From NCBI GenBank assembly GCA_001770235.1, contig MEQN01000085.1, positions 15,499 to 25,373 of the forward strand: a stretch of 9,875 bases of DNA, written 5' to 3'. Both the position numbers and the translations under genes were made by a program. Position 1 is the first letter of the stretch. Every line of letters begins with the position of its first letter. Below are positions 1 to 6,986 of the stretch, in pieces. A model generated the notes under the pieces. It had not been told where the DNA came from, made no database searches, and saw only the letters and a program-made list of their open reading frames with translations. This DNA comes from Betaproteobacteria bacterium RBG_16_58_11. Lineage in GTDB: Bacteria; Pseudomonadota; Gammaproteobacteria; Burkholderiales; Thiobacteraceae.

Positions 1-2482
1 CATTGCGCGAAGGGAACGGCTGCCGCTCATAAATACATTTACGTGTGGGAATGGAAAAGCTATCGCGCATCGGCAGTTTTTCCACTTCAGATAGCCGGCG
101 ATGCGCTACTTCAAAGCCAGCAATCTGCTCGGACTTTTCCGCCGTCAAAATCGCTTCGGCAAAAACTTTAATGATGTGCTGTACCAGTGGATCAAGCAAA
201 AGCAACCGCCAGTTTTCATCGGTCAGCGGGTCGAATGGCTCCCCGAACAATTTGCTGCGGATGTAGGAATCCAGCGCCTTGACCAGTTCCACGGTATGGA
301 TTTGCAAGTAGGGAAATTTCGCCACACCGCCGCCACTCTTGCCGGTCAACGGTTGGTTAAGCACCTGTGATAACCGGGCGGTCATGCGGCTCAGATATTC
401 ATTATAGCCCGCCGCGGTCATCACGCCGCCTTGCACACGATAATCGCCAAAGCGCGTGCCGGATTGCACATCATGTGAGGCAAACACGTCGCCTTTGCCC
501 AGCATGGCTTTGAGCTGTTGTTGTGTGTAGCTGCTGAAGCCTGTGATTTCTTCTACATCAACATTCAGCACGGTCAGCTCTTCGTCGTCTTCGCTCAAAA
601 TAAACGGAATCGCGAAGTCGTACTCCTTGTAGTCTTCCACCAGCCCAACAGAAATCAAGTCACCAATGCTGCTTGTTCTATCCTGATCATCCGATGTGGT
701 TCCTGCCAGCCCTTCCTTCATTAGCTCGTCGTAAAAGGACTGAAAGGCGGGATGCTCGATCACGCAAAGAATATCAATCAGGCTTTGCGGCTCCTGCCCG
801 TTACGAATACGTTCGCGGTTTTCCTGCTTGATGTCAGTGTATTCGTGATCGCGCCACATCAGGCGCAGACCGCGACCGATGGTCTGCTCCAGCAGAATTT
901 GCGCGCCGGTGGTGCGCAACGGCACGATCACGCAGATGTTGGACACGTCAAAACCTTCGCGCAGCATCAGCACGCTGACCAACACGCGCGGCGTTTGATG
1001 CTTGTCCACATCGAACAGCCGTTCGCGAATTTTTTCCCATTCGTCAGGTTTCAGCTCGCCTTTCCTGCCGCTATCAATCGCCATCACTTCGTTTTCGCTC
1101 AAGCCTTCACCCATCAGGAATTGCGCGACAAGCGGCGACACCGTGGTGTCCTCACAAATCACCATCATTTTCGGATAACGGTGCGGCGCGATTAGGGCGA
1201 AATCGACTTCCAATTTTTTGAGCTTGGATAATCCGGCGCGCAACATCACGCGCTGGCCTTCTGCCAACATCGGGCTGCCTTCAGCGTCTCGTTCCGCCTT
1301 GAACTCCAGAGGCAACGCGCCGATTTCCTTGCGCTTGTCCAGTACCAGCGATTTTACCAAGCCGAGCCGCATGGCAGTTTTCAGGTCAAAGTCCACCGCG
1401 ATATGCGGGAAAAATGCTTTGCGTGTTTTCGCACCCGTGCCGATCTGGTTGTACGGCGTGGCGGAAAAATCCAATTGCAGAAATTGCGCGCCTTTGCTTT
1501 CGGCTATGCGGCTCAAACTTTTCTGCCACTCCACCTCGGTTTGTTCGCCTTCTTTTTTAAGCTCGTGGATGTGATGCGCCTCATCGTTGACCACCATCAA
1601 ATCCGGCAGACCAGCGAGAAAATCCAGTACCCCACCTCGTGCAAAACACCGATCCAGCACATCAAGCGCGTTTCCTGTTGCTCTGCCCGGTGTCAGCGGC
1701 AACATGGATTCCACCACCTTGACCGGATCAATATCCGCACCCGGTGTTTCGATCTCGTCTTCATCGCCAATGTCCTCGCCCGCCTCCGCCAGCAAGTGCC
1801 AGTTGGTAATGGCGATCATCCCGCCACTGGTCGCTTTAGTGCCGATGTTTTCCTTGTCGCACACATTGGACTGCACAAAGCGGAATACCGTCTCGAGGTA
1901 CGATTCGGGAATAAACAGGTCGGCATATTGTGTAATGTCAGACGTGGCAAAATCGCGCAGCCCGTCTTTGAGCTTGCCGCAAAAAGCATCCAGCAAACGG
2001 TCATACACGATCAAGCCGGGCGCTACCAGCAAAAAGTTCTTGGTAAAACGCGTGTCACTGGGTTCGGCGAGCTTGTTCAACAACTGCCAAATCAGCAAGG
2101 CTTGCAGCACCCAAGTCTTGCCCGTGCCGGTCGCCATCTTGAAGCAGTATTTCGGGTGGCGATGCTTGGCTTGATCTACTTCCAGCAAGCGTCCGCCTTC
2201 CAGCAATTCATCTGCTGCAACTTGCTCGTAGAGCGCGCGCAACGTGGTGACACCCAACACCTCATGGGCATAAATCACATTCAAAATCGCCTGTCGCTGC
2301 CCCTCGTGGAAATTGAAACCACGCATCGCGCAGTATTCCGCCTGAAACCACCACTTCAACAATTCCGCAGTGGTCGGGCTAACCAGATCAAGAATGTCGG
2401 CTACACCGTCTTCAAGGCCGATACACACAGAATTGGTTTTGGCGGTCAGTCTGGCGGCCAGTGGCAAGTATGAGTTTTTCAT
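1..2482 (-). CDS. res: Type III restriction enzyme, Res subunit (helicase/translocase), 3' end outside window
   Basis: Reading the minus strand from an ATG at 2482, the frame stays open to the left edge, giving about 827 codons; the C-terminus is missing. It carries superfamily 2 helicase motifs: Walker A MATGTGKTW at residues ~116-124, DEAH inside VVNDEAHH at ~297-304, motif III SAT in FSATPY at ~339-344, and motif VI QTIGRGLRL at ~533-541. With Mod it should form the ATP-dependent type III restriction complex, which cuts unmodified DNA after translocating or diffusing between sites. Family Res proteins usually run to about 900-1000 residues with a C-terminal PD-(D/E)xK nuclease, so that domain is expected just beyond the window and cannot be judged here. 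The start is fixed by the ATGA overlap with the mod stop and by an AGGAGG four bases upstream. A stand-alone Res-like helicase is possible, but the linked Mod argues against it. Confidence 0.9.
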   Translation of the reverse strand, partial: MKNSYLPLAARLTAKTNSVCIGLEDGVADILDLVSPTTAELLKWWFQAEYCAMRGFNFHEGQRQAILNVIYAHEVLGVTTLRALYEQVAADELLEGGRLLEVDQAKHRHPKYCFKMATGTGKTWVLQALLIWQLLNKLAEPSDTRFTKNFLLVAPGLIVYDRLLDAFCGKLKDGLRDFATSDITQYADLFIPESYLETVFRFVQSNVCDKENIGTKATSGGMIAITNWHLLAEAGEDIGDEDEIETPGADIDPVKVVESMLPLTPGRATGNALDVLDRCFARGGVLDFLAGLPDLMVVNDEAHHIHELKKEGEQTEVEWQKSLSRIAESKGAQFLQLDFSATPYNQIGTGAKTRKAFFPHIAVDFDLKTAMRLGLVKSLVLDKRKEIGALPLEFKAERDAEGSPMLAEGQRVMLRAGLSKLKKLEVDFALIAPHRYPKMMVICEDTTVSPLVAQFLMGEGLSENEVMAIDSGRKGELKPDEWEKIRERLFDVDKHQTPRVLVSVLMLREGFDVSNICVIVPLRTTGAQILLEQTIGRGLRLMWRDHEYTDIKQENRERIRNGQEPQSLIDILCVIEHPAFQSFYDELMKEGLAGTTSDDQDRTSSIGDLISVGLVEDYKEYDFAIPFILSEDDEELTVLNVDVEEITGFSSYTQQQLKAMLGKGDVFASHDVQSGTRFGDYRVQGGVMTAAGYNEYLSRMTARLSQVLNQPLTGKSGGGVAKFPYLQIHTVELVKALDSYIRSKLFGEPFDPLTDENWRLLLLDPLVQHIIKVFAEAILTAEKSEQIAGFEVAHRRLSEVEKLPMRDSFSIPTRKCIYERQPFPSRN

Positions 2483-4554
2483 ACCACCTCCTGCACCACT
2501 TCGGACTCAAAACCGAACACATCCACCGCCCGCACACACACGCGGCGCACACCGGTTTTACTCGGCACGCTGAGTTCCGCCTGATTCACGCAACGCAAGG
2601 CATCGCCATCATTTTCGGTATTGCCGCGATAGTCCTGCCACAGCGAGCGGAAGGTTGTTCCGTCGTAATTGGGGTCAACCGCCCAATACTCGATCAACGC
2701 CAGAGGCTCGTGATTGATGACCTGTTGTAGTTTGGCGCGGTTGGCTTCATCCAGGTTGATGGCGTCAGGCGAGAGCAACACATAATTGTCCAGCGCGATG
2801 CTCAACACTTCCTGCTCGCCACTGGCCTTGCGCTGTATCGGTTTGACGGTCAGATATTGCAGTGTGGAAAAGCGGATTTCCTTGCGCAGTTTTTCCAGCC
2901 CGCTTTTTTTCTTCAAGCGGTCGAGCAAGTCGGGCGGGATCACCAGCACATCCAGCTGCGCATCGTTCAAGGCTTGCAGGTCATGCCCAATGGCCGGGTC
3001 AAAATTCCAGCCCAGCACGACCACCTTGTCCCAACCGCCCAGCAGCGTATCGCGCAGCGCCAGTGCTTTTTTCAACGTCGCCAATCCTGTCATTTTGGCG
3101 GGTGAGTCCACCAGCACCAGCGTCTTGCCTTCTGGGATGCGACCCAGGTTGCGGCCCGGGTTGTCTTCTGGCGACAGCGGCAACGCGCCATAGAGTTGCA
3201 ACACAATCTGCGACAAATCGCCCACGCGGAACTTGCGCCCCAGCGCGGTCTTGGCGCTTTCCACCTGATAATCGCCGATGGCTTGATACAGAAATGGCTG
3301 CGCGTTTTGGTCGATCAGCCGCTTGCGCATGACCATGCAGGCGGGCTTACCGAGATCGGTGGCGATCCAGCGGCGGTCGAGCTTTTCCGCCACGGCGGCA
3401 GTGGTGCCGGAGCCACCGAAGAAGTCGGCGACCAAAGAATCATTATTTGAAGATGCCGAAATAATACGTTCGAGGAGTGTTACTGGTTTTTGAGTTGCAT
3501 AACCAATAGTTTCATTCCCCTGTAACGACCTGATATCAGTCCATACATCGCGGCAACGTACACCATCAGGGCTTTTATATAATTTTCTGCGAGGCACTTT
3601 ACCTGCTTCTACTTGAAGGATTCCCCGTTTAAGCCATTCAAGGGCAGTTTCTTTTGGCATTCGATAGCCGTTGCGCGGCATTTTTTCTCCGTAGCCAAAA
3701 TCGTATATATAGCCACCGCCACCAGGGTTATCTACCGATACCATTTGGTAATATCCGCCCTCATCGCTTTTTGAATACAACTTTTCACTTGCATCGCTGT
3801 ATTCTTGAAAAACGTCGTTCCATATAAAACTTGTTGTAGTTTTTCTGTACATGTAAATTGCATCGTGAGATTTGATGAATTTTTTGTTTTTATCCGATGT
3901 ATCTCCAATTGCAGCTTGCCAAATTACTTCATTAACAAAATTTTCTTTCCCAAACACCGCATCCATCATGATCTTGACGTAATGCCCGACGTGCCAATCC
4001 AAATGTACGTAAATCGATCCGCTATCCGACAGCAATTCACGCATCAGCACTAGACGCGGCACGATCATCGCGAGGTAGGAAGCCGTGCCGTCCGACCAGG
4101 TATCGGAATAGGCGAACTGTTCAATCACGGTGGGCTTTTGTTCCAACTCTGCGCCGGGAAGGGTGATTTTGGTTCGATAGTCGGCTTTGGAATCGAATGG
4201 CGGGTCGATGTAAATCAAGTCCACCTTGCCGCGCAGCGAAGGGGTGTGTTCATCGCCCGCCAGCAGCGCCGCCATCGCCAGCAGGTTGTCGCCGTAAATT
4301 AGGCGATTGCTCCACGGTTTTATTGGGTTCAGGCTTGGTTGGATCTCCGGCAGCAAAGAGCTTTGCGGTAAATCAAACGCGCTGTCAGGTCGGTGCAGCC
4401 AATCTTTCTGCACCACGTCCTTGGCGGGGAAAACCATTTCTCGGGTTTGCAATACGACGCGATGGCGGCTTTCCAGACTTTCCAGTATGCGTTCGGCCTC
4501 TTGCCGCCCCTTGGCGACGATTTCGGGTAATTGTTCTAGCAGGCTTTTGGACAT
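2479..4554 (-). CDS. mod: Type III DNA methyltransferase, Mod subunit (adenine-N6, beta-class)
   Basis: This 691-residue protein should transfer a methyl group from S-adenosylmethionine to adenine in the recognition site and give the type III complex its specificity. Visible motifs are YGDNLLAM at ~87-94, the catalytic DPPF (motif IV) at 117-120, ATQKPVTLLERII at ~353-365, and the SAM-binding FFGGSGTT (motif I) at ~378-385. Motif IV before motif I is the beta-class order, typical of Mod proteins. The interval between them (~200-375) holds the expected target recognition domain and is encoded by DNA of much lower GC than the rest. The ~300 residues after motif I match the long Mod C-terminus, thought to contact Res, but no motif is visible there. 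Its start lies in a 120-bp divergent control region opposite an HTH gene; I see no strong Shine-Dalgarno there. The gene is intact. Confidence 0.92.
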   Translation of the reverse strand: MSKSLLEQLPEIVAKGRQEAERILESLESRHRVVLQTREMVFPAKDVVQKDWLHRPDSAFDLPQSSLLPEIQPSLNPIKPWSNRLIYGDNLLAMAALLAGDEHTPSLRGKVDLIYIDPPFDSKADYRTKITLPGAELEQKPTVIEQFAYSDTWSDGTASYLAMIVPRLVLMRELLSDSGSIYVHLDWHVGHYVKIMMDAVFGKENFVNEVIWQAAIGDTSDKNKKFIKSHDAIYMYRKTTTSFIWNDVFQEYSDASEKLYSKSDEGGYYQMVSVDNPGGGGYIYDFGYGEKMPRNGYRMPKETALEWLKRGILQVEAGKVPRRKLYKSPDGVRCRDVWTDIRSLQGNETIGYATQKPVTLLERIISASSNNDSLVADFFGGSGTTAAVAEKLDRRWIATDLGKPACMVMRKRLIDQNAQPFLYQAIGDYQVESAKTALGRKFRVGDLSQIVLQLYGALPLSPEDNPGRNLGRIPEGKTLVLVDSPAKMTGLATLKKALALRDTLLGGWDKVVVLGWNFDPAIGHDLQALNDAQLDVLVIPPDLLDRLKKKSGLEKLRKEIRFSTLQYLTVKPIQRKASGEQEVLSIALDNYVLLSPDAINLDEANRAKLQQVINHEPLALIEYWAVDPNYDGTTFRSLWQDYRGNTENDGDALRCVNQAELSVPSKTGVRRVCVRAVDVFGFESEVVQEVV
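2487..2492 (-). promoter_or_regulatory. Ribosome binding site of res, inside the mod 3' end
   Basis: The minus strand reads AGGAGG, a full consensus Shine-Dalgarno, four bases before the res ATG. It lies within the last codons of mod. The ATG of res and the TGA of mod share bases (ATGA), so the two subunits are probably translated in a coupled way. This site decides the res start. Confidence 0.8.
3430..3960 (-). other. AT-rich target-recognition segment within mod
   Basis: Hand counting of 3421-3960 gives about 217 G+C in 540 bases, near 40%. A flanking line in the same gene (3001-3060) is about 63%. The segment encodes roughly Mod residues 198-375, between catalytic DPPF and SAM-binding FFGGSGTT. 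In type III Mod proteins this is where the target recognition domain lies and where alleles differ most. The composition step suggests this domain was acquired or exchanged separately from the conserved ends. The position is seen directly; the exchange is inferred. Confidence 0.6.
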
Positions 4555-4591
4555 TGTGGCTGCGCGTGGGAGGCATAAAGACGACGCGCAA

Positions 4592-4640
4592 CTTTACTAT
4601 AAGTTACGCTAATAACGTAACTTATAGTAAAGGTAACTTA
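4592..4640. promoter_or_regulatory. Palindromic operator and likely divergent promoters between mod and the HTH gene
   Basis: A perfect 17-bp inverted repeat occupies 4592-4608 and 4616-4632, with a 7-base spacer. Its inner half-site GTAACTTA occurs inverted at 4600-4607, direct at 4617-4624, and again direct at 4633-4640; a shorter GTAACTT lies at 4662-4668, just before the HTH start. Each arm contains TATAGT reading outward (plus 4623-4628; minus 4601-4596), a good -10 for each divergent gene, giving short leaders of about 35-40 bases. The matching -35 boxes (TAAGTT at 17-bp spacing) are poor, so transcription may depend on an activator, or the palindrome may bind a repressor. The 144-residue HTH protein next door is the obvious candidate ligand. 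The repeats are seen; their function is inferred. A transcript-level hairpin role is also possible. Confidence 0.6.
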
Positions 4641-4674
4641 CCCTTGCCTATTCTCAAGCCAGTAACTTTCGGCA

Positions 4675-5109
4675 ATGGAAAAAGCAAGCATCAAATTTGC
4701 AAAACGGTTACGTGCCGCGATGCAGGCAGCGGGATACGAAGCCAAACCGTCAGTGTTGGAGCGTGAATTCAATCTGCACTATATGGGTCAGCCCATGACG
4801 CTACATGGCGTAAGGCGGTGGCTGCTGGGTGAATCCCTGCCGAGGCAAGACAAGCTAGAGGCACTTGCGGAATGGTTACGTATTCCGCCGCAGGAATTGC
4901 GCTATGGTGTGGAGATTGAAAAACGAGTCAAGCTGCAGCGGGCGCGATGGGATGAAGGTATCGGTTATCAGGACCGGGAAATCATCGAGACCTTCCTTAG
5001 CCTGTCACCCCCCCAACGCAAAGTGGTACGCGAGGTCATTATGGCGTTTGCCCGCGCATTTCCGGCGGCTGCTGTAACGAAAAAAACCAAGCCCCCGAAA
5101 AAAACCTAA
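4675..5109 (+). CDS. Small HTH (lambda repressor-like) DNA-binding regulator, candidate controller of mod-res
   Basis: The 144-residue protein has an N-terminal domain (~5-75) that reads as a four- to five-helix HTH: KFAKRLRAAMQAAG, then PSVLEREFN, then TLHGVRRWLLGE as likely recognition helix, and DKLEALAEWL. A charged linker (~80-97), a helical segment around LSPPQRKVVREVI (~110-123) that may dimerise, and a lysine-rich tail (~136-144, KKTKPPKKT) follow. It has no enzyme motif or membrane segment. It is transcribed divergently from mod across the palindromic region and is about twice the length of classical restriction-modification C proteins, so it may do the same job without belonging to that family. 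I chose ATG 4675 because the HTH begins immediately after it; no strong ribosome site is visible. DNA binding is well supported by pattern, while the target and sign of regulation are inferred. Confidence 0.75.
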   Translation: MEKASIKFAKRLRAAMQAAGYEAKPSVLEREFNLHYMGQPMTLHGVRRWLLGESLPRQDKLEALAEWLRIPPQELRYGVEIEKRVKLQRARWDEGIGYQDREIIETFLSLSPPQRKVVREVIMAFARAFPAAAVTKKTKPPKKT

Positions 5110-5122
5110 ATCAGCGAAGCAG

Positions 5123-5152
5123 GCTGCAAAGCAAGAAACCGGTGCTTCCAGC
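5123..5152. terminator. Weak hairpin between convergent genes
   Basis: The 53-base gap between the HTH gene stop (5109) and the PIN gene stop (5163) can fold: GCTG (5123-5126) with CAGC (5149-5152), and AAGCA (5129-5133) with TGCTT (5143-5147), with a small internal loop. It sits where a bidirectional terminator would be expected, but there is no clean T-tract on either side, so this is only a possibility. Confidence 0.25.
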
Positions 5153-5162
5153 AGTCTCCTTC

Positions 5163-5759
5163 TCAGGTCTTGGGCGGCGGCCCAAACAGCTTGGTAAACG
5201 CGGTATGGCGACTGTGCCGCCACGTGGGCGGGAGGTCGCCGTTGGCTTCCAGCGCCTCGAAAATCTCGCGCACCAGGTCTGCGTTGACGGCCTTGGCGGT
5301 GAGCATTTTCTTCAGCAGTTCATGCCCGTGCCACACGGCGATCTCGAAGTCCTTGGCCAGTTGGTGCATGCCCAGATCGTCGGTGACGACGATGGCAGTG
5401 CGAATCTGGCCAAAAGCCAGCACGCGGCAATCCGTGGGAGAAGGGGGAGAGCGGCCAAGGCTGGTGTAGCTGGCAGCGTTGGCCAGCACCCAGCCGTGCA
5501 ACACGCTTGCTGCGGCTTTCAATTTTTCTTGTTCGTCGCGGCTGAGTTTGATGCTCTGTGCAAAGCGTTCGGCCGTCAGTTCCAGGTTGCTGAACCAGGG
5601 GAAATGGAACTTTAATCTAGCACTACGGTGGACTTCGTCCTCGACGTCTTTGAGGATGGTGAGCACATAGTCTTTTTGCCCGAACTTGACGCCCAACATT
5701 GGCTTGATGCGTTTTGCCAGCCTTAGGTAGGCATTGGTATCGAGCAAAACCAGCGTCAC
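5163..5759 (-). CDS. PIN-domain nuclease-like protein, probable toxin or effector partner of the HTH-ImmA protein
   Basis: The 198-residue product opens with LVLLDTNAYLRL, the classic first PIN strand with acidic D7. Further acidic positions fit the PIN active site: the E40/E42 cluster in LKDVEDEV, D110 in SPTDCRVLAFG, and D127/D128 in IVVTDDLGM. All four expected acidic sites therefore appear present, so metal-dependent RNase (or other nuclease) activity is plausible. The last ~60 residues are outside the PIN core and were not recognised. Its GTG start overlaps the stop of the upstream gene (GTGA), with GAGG ten bases upstream at 5773-5770, so the pair should be co-translated. PIN proteins paired with HTH partners are commonly VapC-like toxins, but here the partner carries a metalloprotease domain instead of a small antitoxin fold. 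Substrate and toxicity are unknown. Confidence 0.8.
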   Translation of the reverse strand: MTLVLLDTNAYLRLAKRIKPMLGVKFGQKDYVLTILKDVEDEVHRSARLKFHFPWFSNLELTAERFAQSIKLSRDEQEKLKAAASVLHGWVLANAASYTSLGRSPPSPTDCRVLAFGQIRTAIVVTDDLGMHQLAKDFEIAVWHGHELLKKMLTAKAVNADLVREIFEALEANGDLPPTWRHSRHTAFTKLFGPPPKT

Positions 5760-6877
5760 ACGCGCAGATCCTCATGCAGTGCCATGGCATCTTGCACGGA
5801 CATGTCGAGCACCTGCTGCACATACGAAGGGCCAGTGCCGTTTTCGTGAATCATGCGTGCTAGAGTCTTGAAGAAATCGGTCTGAAAGACGTTTTCACAG
5901 GCCGCGATGTATTGCGCTGGCTGGGGCGGCATGGGGTCAAACAGCGCCTGGCTGACCAATGGCGCGGCGCCGCTGTTGCGCACGGCATGCATGGTTTTTT
6001 CAGGTGTGCGCAAGGGCGCCAGACCGCTGGCGTGGGCGTAGCGCTTAACCTGCTGATACACCGTGTTCAGCGAAATCTGGTGTTTGGCGGCGTGACGCTG
6101 TAGCGCACCCACTTCCTTGGCAGCCGTCGCGCGCATGGCGTCGCGATAGGCTGCTTCAGCACAGGCATGCGGAAACAGCAGCGCGCCGGCAAATGCATCG
6201 GCAAAATCTTCGCCTTCCACCATGCCCGCTAGTTTAGGTGTGTAGACGTGCGCCAGTTCGTGCGCCATCCAGAATTTGAAATCTTCGAGACGGGTGTCGA
6301 GGTTGAGGAAGATGAAGGTCACGTCTTCCTGCGGCAGCAGGATGTGCAGCGCATTTTCGTGGCGCAGTTTTTGACCCCATAGCACCGGCACCAGCACAGC
6401 GCCACTGGTCTTGAACTCGGCTATCAATCGCTCATAGGCCAGCGCGGCAAGATCGCCCAGACCAAGTTTGGCGCGGGCTTGTGAAGCCGCGACTTGCAGC
6501 CGGTCGTAGTCAGTCGATGGTGAGGTGATGAGGGTGCGGAGCGCTCTCACCTCGGGCAAAAACGCCACCAGCGGCTTGAGCAGCATGCCCATGGCGCGCG
6601 CTTTGATAAGGTGTTCGTCGGTGGTTTTAGTGCCGGCTCGTTTGCGGAAAGCCACAACAGGCTGGCCTTCGTCGGGTTGCTGAACCAGTTGATCAAAACT
6701 AAGTTTGAGTGTGGTGGCCAGCTTGAGCAGTGTAGCCGGGCGGGGGAAATCGCTGCCCTTTAACCAGTTGGTCACGGCCTGGGAGGTAACCCCCACTGCT
6801 TTCGCCAACTGCGTTTGTGTCCACCCGCGTTCAGCTAGTGCGGCGCGCAATGTTTCATTGTGGATGGCTTTTTGCAT
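5756..6877 (-). CDS. XRE-family HTH protein fused to ImmA/IrrE-type metallopeptidase (M78-like)
   Basis: The 373-residue protein starts with an XRE helix-turn-helix (~7-62; QTQLAKAVGV then TSQAVTNWLKG as recognition helix). A helical linker of about 100 residues follows, then a zinc metallopeptidase core: MAHELAHVY holds HExxH at 206-210, and EDFADAFAGALLFP at ~223-236 matches the family pattern with E223 as likely third ligand. The last ~120 residues are unassigned. In the ImmA/IrrE family such proteases cleave a repressor or regulator after a signal such as DNA damage or stress. Fused to an HTH, the protein could bind its own promoter and act as antitoxin or regulator for the PIN protein encoded four bases overlapping downstream. 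It has its own promoter directly before the ATG. Catalytic residues look intact. The protease target is not evident. Confidence 0.87.
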   Translation of the reverse strand: MQKAIHNETLRAALAERGWTQTQLAKAVGVTSQAVTNWLKGSDFPRPATLLKLATTLKLSFDQLVQQPDEGQPVVAFRKRAGTKTTDEHLIKARAMGMLLKPLVAFLPEVRALRTLITSPSTDYDRLQVAASQARAKLGLGDLAALAYERLIAEFKTSGAVLVPVLWGQKLRHENALHILLPQEDVTFIFLNLDTRLEDFKFWMAHELAHVYTPKLAGMVEGEDFADAFAGALLFPHACAEAAYRDAMRATAAKEVGALQRHAAKHQISLNTVYQQVKRYAHASGLAPLRTPEKTMHAVRNSGAAPLVSQALFDPMPPQPAQYIAACENVFQTDFFKTLARMIHENGTGPSYVQQVLDMSVQDAMALHEDLRV

Positions 6878-6886
6878 AGCGCACGC

Positions 6887-6915
6887 ATTATCTGCGTCGA
6901 GCGCCCAGAAATCAA
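6887..6915 (-). promoter_or_regulatory. Sigma-70-type promoter of the HTH-ImmA/PIN operon
   Basis: On the minus strand, TTGATT (6915-6910) and GATAAT (6892-6887) are separated by exactly 17 bases, matching five of six -10 positions and four of six -35 positions. The start codon is at 6877, only nine bases after the -10 box, so transcription would begin about 2-4 bases before the ATG and the message would be leaderless or nearly so. Basis: direct sequence match; the start site is predicted. Confidence 0.7.
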
Positions 6916-6928
6916 GTTATTTCAAGTT
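6912..6928. promoter_or_regulatory. Helically phased direct repeats at the -35, possible autoregulatory operator
   Basis: TCAAGTT occurs at 6912-6918 and 6922-6928, with starts ten bases apart, one helical turn, and overlapping or abutting the -35 box. Two same-face half-sites at this spot suit binding by the HTH domain encoded just downstream, giving self-repression. A second pair, TTTGGGGTG at 6928-6936 and 6956-6964, lies farther upstream and is of unknown meaning. The repeats are seen; regulation is inferred. Confidence 0.4.
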
Positions 6929-6986
6929 TTGGGGTGGGGCTGCAGGGTACAGAACTTTGGGGTGAAATCCACGGTTTGAGGCAATG

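Noticed and set aside
752..1195. 147-codon plus-strand open frame
   Set aside because: It is antisense to res, has no ribosome site or recognisable motif, and has the same His/Gln-rich shadow composition.
1403..2473. 356-codon open frame on the plus strand
   Set aside because: It lies entirely antisense to res, whose helicase motifs are unmistakable. Its translation is low in complexity, rich in His/Gln/Arg, and shows no motif; it is a shadow frame of GC-rich coding DNA.
4555..4591. Strong ribosome binding site for mod
   Set aside because: The minus strand before the ATG reads GCCTCCCACGCGCAGCCACA, with no purine-rich Shine-Dalgarno; the start was kept on frame and conservation-like grounds only.
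4197..4766. 189-codon plus-strand open frame running into the HTH gene
   Set aside because: It covers the mod 5' end in antisense, crosses the palindromic control region and overlaps the real HTH gene in another frame. The protein is Pro/Arg/Cys-rich without motifs.
5142..5615. 157-codon plus-strand open frame
   Set aside because: It is antisense to the PIN gene, whose catalytic motifs support the minus strand.
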